Shown piece after piece: positions 26,849 through 37,259 of a stretch of 64,000 nucleotides of DNA; position 1 is the first letter of the stretch; each line of letters starts with the position of its first letter. Location of the stretch: contig NZ_FNYE01000016.1 of assembly GCF_900108945.1 (NCBI RefSeq), positions 1-64,000 of the forward strand, given 5' to 3'. The translations under genes were made by a program, and so were the position numbers. This stretch comes from Paraburkholderia diazotrophica (GTDB lineage: Bacteria > Pseudomonadota > Gammaproteobacteria > Burkholderiales > Burkholderiaceae). The notes beneath the pieces are model-generated. The model did no database searches, was not told the origin of the DNA, and saw nothing but the letters and a program-made list of their open reading frames with translations.

Positions 26849-26889
26849 GGGCCGATGACCGGAAACGCCTCCGTTCCGGGCATCGGCCC
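26849..26889 (+). terminator. Strong hairpin after the peroxiredoxin gene
   Basis: Arms GGGCCGATG (26849-26857) and CATCGGCCC (26881-26889) pair perfectly and continue, after one A/G mismatch, into CCGGAA/TTCCGG. The apical loop is short. No U-tract follows, so termination is inferred from stem strength and from its place about 90 nt after the stop. Confidence 0.55.
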
Positions 26890-27027
26890 GTCACGCTTCC
26901 CGATGAGGTAACGCAGCGAAACAGATTGAAACGCCAGCGCAACGGCGCTCCGGAAACGATTGGAGTATACTTCGCGCTATGAAATAAAAAGTCCTGATTA
27001 GGATTTTCAATCGAATAGAAGATCACC

Positions 27028-27945
27028 ATGTTGAAGCAGCGCACTATCAAACAGATCGTCAAAACGGTTGGCATCGGCTTGCACTCGGGCCGCAAGGTCA
27101 ACCTGACGCTCCGCCCGGCGGCGCCGGACACGGGCATCGTGTTTTCCCGCGTGGATTTGCCCACGCCGGTGGACATTCCCGCGTCGGCGATGGCGATCGG
27201 CGATACGCGGCTTGCATCGGTGTTGCAGAAAGACGGCGCGCGCGTGTCGACGATCGAGCACCTGATGTCCGCGTGCGCGGGCTTGGGTATCGACAACCTC
27301 TACGTCGACGTCACCGCTGAAGAAATCCCCATCATGGACGGCAGCGCGGCATCGTTCGTGTTCCTGATCCAGTCGGCGGGCATCGAAGAGCAGAACGCGG
27401 CAAAGAAATTCATCAAGGTCACGAAGCCGGTCGAAATCCGCGACGGCGACAAGTTCGCGCGTCTCGATCCGTACTTCGGCTTCAAGCTGAAGTTCACGAT
27501 CGACTTCCGCCATCCCGCCGTCGACAAGACGGGCCAGGCGCTCGAAGTGGACTTCGCGAATACGTCGTATGTGCGCGAGATCGCGCGTGCCCGTACGTTC
27601 GGCTTTGCGCACGAAGTCGAAATGATGCGCGAGCTCGGCCTGGCGCGCGGCGGCAGCATGGATAACGCGATCGTGCTCGACGAGTACCGCATCCTGAACA
27701 ACGACGGCCTGCGTTACGACGACGAGTTCGTGAAGCACAAGATGCTGGATGCGATCGGTGACCTGTATGTGGTCGGCCATCCGCTGCTCGCGGCGTACGA
27801 CGCATACAAGTCCGGCCATGGGCTGAACAACGCACTGCTGCGCGAACTGCTGGCGCACGAGGATTCGTATGAGATCGTCACGTTCGACGATCCGCAGAAG
27901 GCGCCGCGCGGTTTCGCGTATGACACGCAGACGGCGTTCGCCTGA
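27028..27945 (+). CDS. lpxC: UDP-3-O-acyl-N-acetylglucosamine deacetylase LpxC
   Basis: Zinc amidase catalysing the committed step of lipid A synthesis. The 305-residue protein starts MLKQRTIKQIVKTVGIGLHSGRKVNLTLRPA. It shows STIEHLMSACAGLGIDN (zinc His), EIPIMDGSAASFVFLI (catalytic Glu region), FRHPAVD, ARTFGFAHEVEMM, and HKMLDAIGDLYVVGHPL with the other zinc His/Asp ligands. A putative -10 (TATACT, 26966-26971) lies about 60 nt upstream, without a clear -35. A rho-independent terminator follows. Its place after the dcw cluster is conserved in proteobacteria. Confidence 0.97.
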   Translation: MLKQRTIKQIVKTVGIGLHSGRKVNLTLRPAAPDTGIVFSRVDLPTPVDIPASAMAIGDTRLASVLQKDGARVSTIEHLMSACAGLGIDNLYVDVTAEEIPIMDGSAASFVFLIQSAGIEEQNAAKKFIKVTKPVEIRDGDKFARLDPYFGFKLKFTIDFRHPAVDKTGQALEVDFANTSYVREIARARTFGFAHEVEMMRELGLARGGSMDNAIVLDEYRILNNDGLRYDDEFVKHKMLDAIGDLYVVGHPLLAAYDAYKSGHGLNNALLRELLAHEDSYEIVTFDDPQKAPRGFAYDTQTAFA

Positions 27946-27980
27946 CTTCAAGCGCTCGGATAGTCACTGAGCAGCAACGC

Positions 27981-28008
27981 AAAAGCGGCCTGAAAAGGCC
28001 GCTTTTTT
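27981..28008. terminator. Bidirectional rho-independent terminator between lpxC and the DUF721 gene
   Basis: Arms AAGCGGCC (27983-27990) and GGCCGCTT (27997-28004) pair around TGAAAA. A T-run follows on the plus strand and an A-run precedes it, so it can stop both lpxC (+) and the convergent gene (-). Confidence 0.9.
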
Positions 28009-28034
28009 CATTCCAACGCGATTCTTCAGCGTAT

Positions 28035-28538
28035 TCATTTTCGATGCCGGGCGGCCATGCGCGCGAGCGCGGCCTGCAACGGCGATGGCTCCAGCGATTC
28101 GCTAAGCTCGTGCAGCGCATCCGCGCCGGCGCGCGACATGCGCGCCTGTTTTTCGCGCGCAGGCTCTTTCGCGGGCTGCGGACGGACGCGGATTTTCAGC
28201 GAGTTCACCGGCCAGCCGCGCTGCTGCAGATCCGACAGCAGACGCGGCTCCAGATGCCGCAGTCGTGCCGCGAGCGCGTTGTGCGCGGCGAACAGCGCAA
28301 GCACGCCGTCCTTGATGAAGCCGGGTTCAACGCTCGTCGCCAGATAGTCGGGCAGCAATTCGGTCAGATCGCGCTCCAGCGCGGCGACCTGCTCGACGCC
28401 GGCTCGCAGTGCGGCGAATGCGTCGGTGCGGTTCAGCACTTCGGCGACGGCTTGCGGCCTGCGCACGTCGAACGAGCGCGAGCCGAGCTTCGGGCCGGGC
28501 TTCGGTGACTGCCTTGAAAACGGTGAGAAACGGCTCAT
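28035..28538 (-). CDS. DUF721 protein, DciA-like putative helicase loader
   Basis: A 167-residue DUF721 protein. The family includes DciA, the ancestral loader of the replicative helicase DnaB found in bacteria without DnaC/DnaI. The core spans about residues 30-115 (VAEVLNRTDAFAALRAGVEQVAALERDL, then LLPDYL, LALFAAHNALAARLRHLEPRLLSDLQQRGW, VNSLKIRVRP). It is followed by a Lys/Arg- and Ala-rich tail. The Met at 28538 begins MSRFSPFSRQ; upstream in-frame Mets would overlap the secA regulatory region. It lies next to secA, as in many beta- and gamma-proteobacteria. The helicase-loading role is inferred from the family. Confidence 0.75.
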   Translation of the reverse strand: MSRFSPFSRQSPKPGPKLGSRSFDVRRPQAVAEVLNRTDAFAALRAGVEQVAALERDLTELLPDYLATSVEPGFIKDGVLALFAAHNALAARLRHLEPRLLSDLQQRGWPVNSLKIRVRPQPAKEPAREKQARMSRAGADALHELSESLEPSPLQAALARMAARHRK

Positions 28539-28856
28539 CTGGGAGTTTGATTGGTAGCCGCGCCGTGTGCGGGGCCCATGCTGCGATTGTACCGGTTGTA
28601 ACATGCGGCAGCGGCGCGAAACGGCGTTCGCACATGCCGCAACCGCCCGTATCCGCAGCGCTTTCGCCCTGGCCGGACGGCCAGTGGTCTTAGTGCTGAC
28701 ACAGGCGTACGCGGGGGCGCGTGCTAAAATCCATGATTCGAATTCACTCTTGGACCTAAGCCGCCGAGGCCCAAACGACCGAGGGTTGCAACAAGGTGAA
28801 AGGGTGTAAAAACCGGCCTTGCAACCCAGCCGAAGCCGCGACGCAACCACGATCCG
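28539..28856. promoter_or_regulatory. Divergent region upstream of secA with an extended -10 promoter
   Basis: 318 nt separate the DUF721 gene from secA. GTGCTAAAAT (28721-28730) is an extended -10 element (TGC followed by TAAAAT) that would give a secA leader of about 120 nt. No good -35 is seen at 17 bp. No secM-like gene precedes secA. The leader carries the stem-loop listed separately. Confidence 0.45.
28783..28827 (+). promoter_or_regulatory. Stem-loop in the secA leader
   Basis: GGGTTGCAA (28783-28791) and TTGCAACCC (28819-28827) are perfect 9-bp arms around a 27-nt purine-rich loop. The structure ends 29 nt before the secA ATG. No U-tract follows, so it is more likely a leader structure than a terminator. 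Confidence 0.5.
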
Positions 28857-31664
<2,808 letters not shown>

Positions 31665-31672
31665 CACACGGA

Positions 31673-31695
31673 GCGGCGCGCATCATGCGCGCCGC
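31673..31695 (+). terminator. Palindromic hairpin just after secA
   Basis: Perfect 11-bp arms GCGGCGCGCAT (31673-31683) and ATGCGCGCCGC (31685-31695) begin 8 nt after the secA stop. The following GTCGTTTG is a weak T-tract, so it is a plausible but imperfect terminator. Confidence 0.5.
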
Positions 31696-31769
31696 GTCGT
31701 TTGAAGCACGCATTGCTGGTGATTTCGCGGTGGCGCGGCTCCATCCGGCGCCATCACCCTTGATCCCCG

Positions 31770-31789
31770 ATGCCGGCGCCCGCCGGCAT
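31770..31789 (+). promoter_or_regulatory. Hairpin in the argJ leader
   Basis: Perfect 9-bp arms ATGCCGGCG (31770-31778) and CGCCGGCAT (31781-31789) with a CC centre lie 23 nt upstream of the argJ ATG. It could be a second terminator for secA or a leader structure of argJ. Confidence 0.4.
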
Positions 31790-31812
31790 TTCAGTCTCGA
31801 CAGGTCGCGACC

Positions 31813-33054
31813 ATGGCTGTCAATTTCCCTTCGATCGATCCCGCTCAACTCCATCCCGTCGCCGGCGTCACGCTAGGCTGGGCCGAGGCGAACATCCGCA
31901 AGCCGAACCGCAAGGACGTGCTCGTCCTTTCCGTCGACGAAGGCGCGACGGTCGCGGGCGTGTTCACATCGAACCGTTTCTGCGCGGCGCCCGTCACGGT
32001 GTGCCGCGAGCACCTCGAGCGCGTGCGCGCGGGCGGCAAGGGCATTCGCGCGCTGGTCGTCAACACGGGCAATGCGAACGCGGGCACGGGCGAGCCGGGC
32101 ATGGCGCACGCGCGTGAGACATGCGATGAACTTGCGCGCCTCGCGGACATCGCGCCGGAACAGGTGCTGCCGTTCTCGACGGGCGTGATTCTGGAGCCGC
32201 TGCCCATCGACCGTCTGAAGGCAGGGCTGCCCGCCGCGCTCGCGAACCGGCAGGCTGCGCACTGGTACGACGCCGCGCAGGCCATCATGACCACCGACAC
32301 GCTGCCGAAAGCGGTGTCTCGCCGGGTCACGATCGGCGGCCACACGGTCACGTTGACGGGTATCAGCAAAGGCGCCGGCATGATCAAGCCGAACATGGCG
32401 ACGATGCTCGGCTTCCTCGCGTTCGACGCGAATGTTGCGCAGCCGGTGCTCGACGAACTGGTGAAGCATGTCGCCGATCGCTCGTTCAACTGCATCACGA
32501 TCGACGGCGATACGTCGACGAACGATTCGTTCATCCTCATCGCGTCGGGCAAGTCGAGCCTGCCCGCGATCACGTCGACGGATTCGCCCGCGTACGCCGC
32601 GTTGCGCGATGCCGTCACGGAAACGGCTCAGACGCTCGCGCAACTGATCGTGCGCGACGGCGAGGGCGCGACGAAGTTCATGACGGTGCAGGTCGAAGGC
32701 GGTTCGAGCGTGGCCGAGTGCCGCCAGATCGCGTATGCGATCGGCCATTCGCCGCTCGTCAAGACGGCGTTCTACGCGTCGGACCCGAACCTCGGGCGCA
32801 TTCTGGCCGCTATCGGCTACGCGGGCGTGACGGACCTCGATGTCGGCAAGATCGACCTGTACCTGGACGATGTACTCGTCGCGAAAGCGGGCGGCCGCAA
32901 TCCGGAGTACAAAGAGGAAGACGGGCAGCGCGTGATGAAGAAGGCGGAAATTCTGATTCGCGTCGTGCTGGGCCGTGGCGATGCGCAGGCGACGATCTGG
33001 ACGTGCGACCTGTCGCACGACTACGTGAGCATCAACGCCGACTACCGTTCGTGA
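31813..33054 (+). CDS. argJ: Bifunctional glutamate N-acetyltransferase / amino-acid acetyltransferase ArgJ
   Basis: Transfers acetyl from N-acetylornithine to glutamate (and may use acetyl-CoA) in the arginine cycle. The 413-residue precursor has the self-cleavage motif KPNMATMLGFLAFD, with the nucleophile Thr at residue 197 that splits it into alpha and beta chains. Other blocks are VNTGNANAGTGEPG, LPFSTGVILEPLP, ISKGAGMIKPNMA, CITIDGDTSTNDS and the C-terminal TCDLSHDYVSINADYRS. It lies alone between secA and the DUF815 gene, away from other arg genes. The true activity (monofunctional or bifunctional) cannot be told from sequence. Confidence 0.97.
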   Translation: MAVNFPSIDPAQLHPVAGVTLGWAEANIRKPNRKDVLVLSVDEGATVAGVFTSNRFCAAPVTVCREHLERVRAGGKGIRALVVNTGNANAGTGEPGMAHARETCDELARLADIAPEQVLPFSTGVILEPLPIDRLKAGLPAALANRQAAHWYDAAQAIMTTDTLPKAVSRRVTIGGHTVTLTGISKGAGMIKPNMATMLGFLAFDANVAQPVLDELVKHVADRSFNCITIDGDTSTNDSFILIASGKSSLPAITSTDSPAYAALRDAVTETAQTLAQLIVRDGEGATKFMTVQVEGGSSVAECRQIAYAIGHSPLVKTAFYASDPNLGRILAAIGYAGVTDLDVGKIDLYLDDVLVAKAGGRNPEYKEEDGQRVMKKAEILIRVVLGRGDAQATIWTCDLSHDYVSINADYRS

Positions 33055-33113
33055 TTTGCGCGCGATAGCCGCGTGATTGGCTCCTGATTCCAGATTCGTT
33101 CCGATCTCATCAC

Positions 33114-33983
33114 ATGGATAAACTCGAACAATTTCTGACCCGCGCCGAAGCCGTGCTGGTGCGGCTCGAAGCGATGCTTCCGCCGGCCGCGCCGGATATC
33201 GACTGGTCCGCCGCCGTTGCGTTTCGCTGGCGTAAGCGCCAGGGGCGCGGCTATCTGCAGCCGGTGCCCGCCATTTCGTCGATTTCGCTGGACGACCTGC
33301 AGAACATCGATCGTCAGAAGAACCTGATCGACCAGAACACGAAGCAGTTCGTGAGCCGGCAGCCCGCGAACAATGTGTTGCTCACGGGCGCGCGCGGTAC
33401 GGGCAAGTCGTCGCTGATCAAGGCGTGTCTGAATGCGCACTCGAAAGACGGTTTGCGTCTGATCGAAGTCGACAAGGACGACCTGCACGACCTCGGCGAT
33501 ATCGTCGATCTGATTTCGGCGCGTCCCGAGCGCTTCATTGTGTTTTGCGACGATCTGTCGTTCGAGGAAGGCGAGTCGGGTTACAAGGCGCTGAAGGTGG
33601 CGCTCGACGGATCGGTGGCTGCGCAGTCGGACAACGTGCTGATCTACGCGACGTCGAACCGCCGCCATCTGCTGCCCGAGTACATGAGCGACAACGAGAC
33701 GTACAAGCACATGCCCGACGGCGAGATTCATCCGGGCGAAGTGGTCGAAGAAAAGATTTCGCTGTCGGAGCGTTTCGGCCTGTGGGTCAGCTTCTATCCG
33801 TTCAAGCAGGACGACTATCTGTCGATCGTCGCGCACTGGCTACATCACTTCGGCTGCAACGATGCCGATGTCGAAGCCGCGCGCGGCGATGCGCTGATCT
33901 GGGCGCTGGAGCGCGGCTCGCGTTCGGGGCGCGTCGCGTGGCAGTTCGCACGCGACTGGTCGGGCCGGCGGGCGCAAGCATGA
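33114..33983 (+). CDS. DUF815 AAA-type ATP-binding protein
   Basis: A 289-residue ATPase of the DUF815 family; function not established. The N-terminal part (about residues 1-85) is helical. The Walker A VLLTGARGTGKSSLIKACL lies at about residues 86-104 and the Walker B-like RFIVFCDDLSFEEGESGYKALK at about residues 141-162. They are followed by a sensor-like NVLIYATSNRRHLLPE and a conserved EKISLSERFGLWVSFYPFKQDDYL. The stop overlaps the mutT start by 4 bp (ATGA), so the two are probably made together. Any link to nucleotide sanitation is only suggested by this coupling. Confidence 0.85.
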   Translation: MDKLEQFLTRAEAVLVRLEAMLPPAAPDIDWSAAVAFRWRKRQGRGYLQPVPAISSISLDDLQNIDRQKNLIDQNTKQFVSRQPANNVLLTGARGTGKSSLIKACLNAHSKDGLRLIEVDKDDLHDLGDIVDLISARPERFIVFCDDLSFEEGESGYKALKVALDGSVAAQSDNVLIYATSNRRHLLPEYMSDNETYKHMPDGEIHPGEVVEEKISLSERFGLWVSFYPFKQDDYLSIVAHWLHHFGCNDADVEAARGDALIWALERGSRSGRVAWQFARDWSGRRAQA

Positions 33984-34423
33984 GCGACCCGGTGCAAAAC
34001 GGCATGCAGAACGCGAGCGAACTGAACGCTGCGGGCCGGCCGGTCACGGAAGTGGCCGTCGGCGTGCTGGTTCAGCCCGATGGCCGCTATCTGCTCGCGC
34101 AACGGCCAGCCGGCAAGCCCTATGAGGGCTACTGGGAATTTCCGGGCGGCAAGCTGGAGCCGGGCGAATCGGTCGAAGCGGCACTTGCGCGCGAACTGCA
34201 CGAAGAGCTCGGCATCGACGTGCAGTCGAGCCATCGCTGGCACGTGCTCGAACACGACTATCCGCATGCGTACGTGCGTCTCTATTTCTGCAAGGTGACG
34301 GCGTGGCACGGCGAGCCGCATGGGCGCGAAGGTCAGGCGTTCGCGTGGCAGGCGTTGCCGGCCCAAGTGTCGCCGCTTTTGCCCGCGACGATTCCTGTGC
34401 TGGAGTGGCTGGCCGCGGAGTGA
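33980..34423 (+). CDS. mutT: 8-oxo-dGTP diphosphatase MutT-like Nudix hydrolase
   Basis: Hydrolyses 8-oxo-dGTP to prevent A:T to C:G transversions. The 147-residue protein has the full Nudix box from GGKLEPGESVEAALARELHE through ELGI at about residues 56-79 (Gx5Ex7REUxEExGU). It is preceded by VAVGVLVQPDGRYLLAQRP and KPYEGYWEFPGG, the MutT-type nucleotide pocket. The first 20 residues are poorly conserved. The ATG overlaps the DUF815 stop; the frame is open further upstream inside that gene. It converges with yacG, and two hairpins lie between them. Confidence 0.9.
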   Translation: MSDPVQNGMQNASELNAAGRPVTEVAVGVLVQPDGRYLLAQRPAGKPYEGYWEFPGGKLEPGESVEAALARELHEELGIDVQSSHRWHVLEHDYPHAYVRLYFCKVTAWHGEPHGREGQAFAWQALPAQVSPLLPATIPVLEWLAAE

Positions 34424-34429
34424 GAGGAG

Positions 34430-34457
34430 GGCGCAGCCGCAGCACGCGGCCTGCGCC
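34430..34457 (+). terminator. Hairpin terminator after mutT
   Basis: GGCGCAGCCGC (34430-34440) pairs with GCGG-C-CTGCGCC (34446-34457) with one bulged C and a 5-nt loop, 7 nt after the mutT stop. There is no U-tract. Confidence 0.5.
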
Positions 34458-34469
34458 TCGATGATGATG

Positions 34470-34485
34470 CGCGGCGCGCGCCGCG
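34470..34485. terminator. 16-nt perfect palindrome between mutT and yacG
   Basis: CGCGGCGC directly joins GCGCCGCG (34470-34485), followed by TTT on the plus strand, just downstream of the yacG stop. It may end either convergent transcript, but a stem without a loop is less stable than it looks. Confidence 0.4.
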
Positions 34486-34487
34486 TT

Positions 34488-34682
34488 TCAGTGCGAGCGG
34501 TTTTCGCCGGGCGTGTCGTCGGTTGTCGGTTCGTCGTCGGTGCCGCCGATCTTGTACTTTTCGGCAGCCCATGCGCCGAGATCGATCTGCTTGCAGCGCT
34601 CGGAACAGAACGGACGGAAGCGGTTTTCAGGAGTCCAGCGGACATCCTTTCCACAGGTCGGGCATTTGACTACAGTGGTCAT
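34488..34682 (-). CDS. yacG: DNA gyrase inhibitor YacG
   Basis: A 64-residue zinc-ribbon protein that binds GyrB and inhibits gyrase in E. coli. Zinc ligands are Cys7, Cys10 (CPTC), Cys26 and Cys30 (CSERC). Also typical are the NRFRPFCSERCK block and LGAWAAEKYKI. The acidic tail is short and variable. It follows zapD on the minus strand, the order pilD-coaE-zapD-yacG known from many proteobacteria. Confidence 0.95.
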   Translation of the reverse strand: MTTVVKCPTCGKDVRWTPENRFRPFCSERCKQIDLGAWAAEKYKIGGTDDEPTTDDTPGENRSH

Positions 34683-34741
34683 TCGGTCAGACGTTCAATC
34701 GCAAACGGTGAAGTTCCAAATATGAGGCGCTTTGCCTCAGA

Positions 34742-35497
34742 TTAAAGACTGCACAGCGTCAACTGGAACGGCACGTCGACATCGACGGCGCGCGGACGCA
34801 AGTCACCATCCTGCACCGTGAAGCGCACCCACAGCATGTACTTGTTGGCGCTCGCTTCGGGAATCACACGCAATTCGGGTGCCACGCGCACCTGCATCAA
34901 CTGATATGTGCGGCCCGACAGCATCTGCTGGTAGCTGCCCTGCATCGCCATCACTTTCGACGCCTGCCCCGATTCGCGCGCGAGTCGCAGCACGATGGCG
35001 GCTGCGTCGCGCAGCGGCAGAAGCGGCATGACCCACTTGGCGATGTCCTGACGGCGTTGATCGGGGTGCGTCTGCTGCCATGCGTAATACGACGGAAGAT
35101 CGAACTTGCAGGTGCCGCCGGGGATGATAGCGCGACTGCGGATGCTCGCGAGCCACTCGTTGTCCGCAAGATGCTGGCCAGTCTTGCCTTGCATTTGTGT
35201 AAGCCCGGCGAGAGTCTGTTCGATTTCGCCGAGGACGGCTTCGAGCGCGTTCTGTTCGATGCCGGGATTGCCGCGAAACGGCGCGAGCGTTTGACGTTGC
35301 CGCTCCAGTTCCTTCATCAGATCGGACTTCAGATCGGCGCGGCCCGCGACTTCGGAGATTTCGAACAGCGTGGTCAGCGCGACATGATGTTCCCTGGCGT
35401 CTTCCTGAGTCAGAAAGAACGTGAAGCGCTCGAACAGATCTTCGAGGCGCAGCAGCGTCCGGATTCGCTCATTGAAGGGATACTCGTAAAGAATCAA
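34742..35497 (-). CDS. zapD: Cell division protein ZapD (FtsZ-bundling)
   Basis: Cytoplasmic protein that cross-links FtsZ protofilaments by binding the FtsZ C-terminal tail. The 251-residue protein starts MILYEYPFNERIRTLLRLEDLFERF, the ZapD hallmark. It continues with a helical domain (about residues 1-120) and a beta-rich domain including PGGTCKFDLPSYYAWQ, and ends in VDVDVPFQLTLCSL. It is encoded between coaE and yacG. Its target FtsZ is encoded at 24820-26010. Confidence 0.95.
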   Translation of the reverse strand: MILYEYPFNERIRTLLRLEDLFERFTFFLTQEDAREHHVALTTLFEISEVAGRADLKSDLMKELERQRQTLAPFRGNPGIEQNALEAVLGEIEQTLAGLTQMQGKTGQHLADNEWLASIRSRAIIPGGTCKFDLPSYYAWQQTHPDQRRQDIAKWVMPLLPLRDAAAIVLRLARESGQASKVMAMQGSYQQMLSGRTYQLMQVRVAPELRVIPEASANKYMLWVRFTVQDGDLRPRAVDVDVPFQLTLCSL

Positions 35498-35692
35498 GCG
35501 GGCTCGCCTCGGGCGTGGTCGGTGACGGAATTGCAGGACATTCTAATGCCGTGGGACTACCCTCGCAATCACACACTATTTCCGCGGGCTTCTGTCAATT
35601 TTTGCGCTGTATCGTGCGCATTCGTTGCGCGCTCGCGCTGTTCCCGACAACATGCGCCCGCTTTACAGACGCTGAACAGAATCGCTTACGGC

Positions 35693-36295
35693 TCACGCGG
35701 CCGCGAGTGAAAGATAGATGCGGTGAAGGCGATCGACATCAAGGTCGAGCGCTTCGAGCGATGCGCCGTCATTGACGATTATGTCGTCGGCTGCGGCGAG
35801 GCGTGCTTCGCGCGAGGCCTGCCGCGCGATGATCGCCTGCACCTGCTCGCGCGTGAACGCATTGCGGAGCATGACGCGAGCGATCTGCGTCTCGACGCTG
35901 CAGTCGACGGTCAGCACCCGGTCCACGCGTGTCTTCCAATTGCCCGATTCGACGAGCAGCGGCACGACCATGATCACGTAAGGTCCTTGCGCCTGTTGAC
36001 GCTCGCGTTCCGTCTCGACTCGAATCAACGGATGCGTGATGGCTTCGAGACGTTTGCGCGCATTCTCGTCGCTGAAGACGAGTGCGCGCATGCGGGCGCG
36101 ATCGAGCGAGCCATCGGACGCGACGAACGATGCGCCGAATTCGGCGGCAATGTCGGGCATCGCGGGCCCGCCCGGCGCGGTAACACGATGCGCGATCAAG
36201 TCGGTATCGACGAGCGTCACGCCGCGCTTCGCAAACAGATCGGCGACAGTGGACTTGCCGCTGCCGATGCCGCCCGTCAATCCAACAGCAAACAT
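35693..36295 (-). CDS. coaE: Dephospho-CoA kinase CoaE
   Basis: Last step of coenzyme A synthesis, phosphorylating the 3' hydroxyl of dephospho-CoA. The 200-residue P-loop kinase has GLTGGIGSGKSTVADLF at residues 5-21, DTDLIAHRV, the RMRALVFSDENARKRLEAITHPLI lid region, and VVPLLVESGNW. It starts 3 nt after the pilD stop on the minus strand, so the two are likely co-transcribed. Confidence 0.97.
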   Translation of the reverse strand: MFAVGLTGGIGSGKSTVADLFAKRGVTLVDTDLIAHRVTAPGGPAMPDIAAEFGASFVASDGSLDRARMRALVFSDENARKRLEAITHPLIRVETERERQQAQGPYVIMVVPLLVESGNWKTRVDRVLTVDCSVETQIARVMLRNAFTREQVQAIIARQASREARLAAADDIIVNDGASLEALDLDVDRLHRIYLSLAAA

Positions 36296-36298
36296 GCG

Positions 36299-37228
36299 TC
36301 AGCCTCCGAAAGCCATATAAAGCGGCGTGCCGAGAAAGAGCGTAATGACGCCGGCGGCCGCGAGGAACGGGCCGAATGGCAGTGGCTCTTCGAAGCGCAT
36401 GCGGCCAATCCATGTCGCGACCAGTCCGATGACGGCGCCCGCCACGGCTGCAATCAGAATGATCTGCGGCAGTGCAGCCCATCCAAGCCAGGCGCCGAGC
36501 GCGGCGAGCAGCTTGAAATCGCCATAACCCATGCCTTCGATGCCGCGCACGAGCCTGAATACCCAGTGCACGCACCACAGTACCAGGTAGCCGGCGATCG
36601 CGCCGATCACCGCGTCGTGCAGGCTCGCGAACACCGAATTGAAGTTGACGATAAAGCCCGCCCACAGCAACGGCAAGGTCAGTGAGTCGGGCAGCAGATG
36701 CGTGTCGATATCGATCGCGCTCATTGCGAGCAGCGCGGCGCAAAGTCCGTATGCCGCGAGCGCCGTGCCCGTTGGGCCGAACGAGACGAACGCGCTGAGC
36801 GCCAGAGCCGCGCTCGACAGCTCAAGCAGCGGATAGCGAAAGCTCACGCGGCTTTTGCATTGCGAGCAACGGCCGCGCAACAGCAGATAGCTGAATACAG
36901 GAATGTTCTCCCACGCGCGCAGCACGTGGCCGCAATGAGGACAGGCGCTGCGCGGCAGCCAGAGGTTATAGCGCGCGGGCAGGCCGTCGTCGTCGAACGA
37001 GTGGCCTGTTGCTTCGCTCACCTCGGCGCGCCACGCGCGTTCGAGCATGATCGGCAAGCGATGCACGACGACATTCAGAAAACTGCCGATCACGAGGCCG
37101 AACACGATGACGAACGCAATCTGCGCGAGAGCGGGCAGCGCGCCGAATGCCACGCCGATGCTGTCCGCGAAACGGGTGAGCGGGCCGCTGAAGGATAGGT
37201 CTGACACGGGCGTGAGCGTGGTCGGCAT
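36299..37228 (-). CDS. pilD: Type IV prepilin peptidase / N-methyltransferase PilD
   Basis: Inner-membrane aspartyl protease that cleaves and N-methylates prepilins. The 309-residue protein has an N-terminal cytoplasmic domain with two CxxC pairs (CPHCGHVLRAWENIP and GRCSQCKS) at about residues 96-140, linked to methyltransferase activity. About seven membrane segments follow, with the catalytic Asp residues in SAIDIDTHLLPD and GMGYGDFKLLAALGAWLG. It lies between pilC and coaE. It may also process type II secretion pseudopilins. Confidence 0.94.
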   Translation of the reverse strand: MPTTLTPVSDLSFSGPLTRFADSIGVAFGALPALAQIAFVIVFGLVIGSFLNVVVHRLPIMLERAWRAEVSEATGHSFDDDGLPARYNLWLPRSACPHCGHVLRAWENIPVFSYLLLRGRCSQCKSRVSFRYPLLELSSAALALSAFVSFGPTGTALAAYGLCAALLAMSAIDIDTHLLPDSLTLPLLWAGFIVNFNSVFASLHDAVIGAIAGYLVLWCVHWVFRLVRGIEGMGYGDFKLLAALGAWLGWAALPQIILIAAVAGAVIGLVATWIGRMRFEEPLPFGPFLAAAGVITLFLGTPLYMAFGG

Positions 37229-37259
37229 GGTCGATTAAGTGGATTCGGCTGCGATGCTA

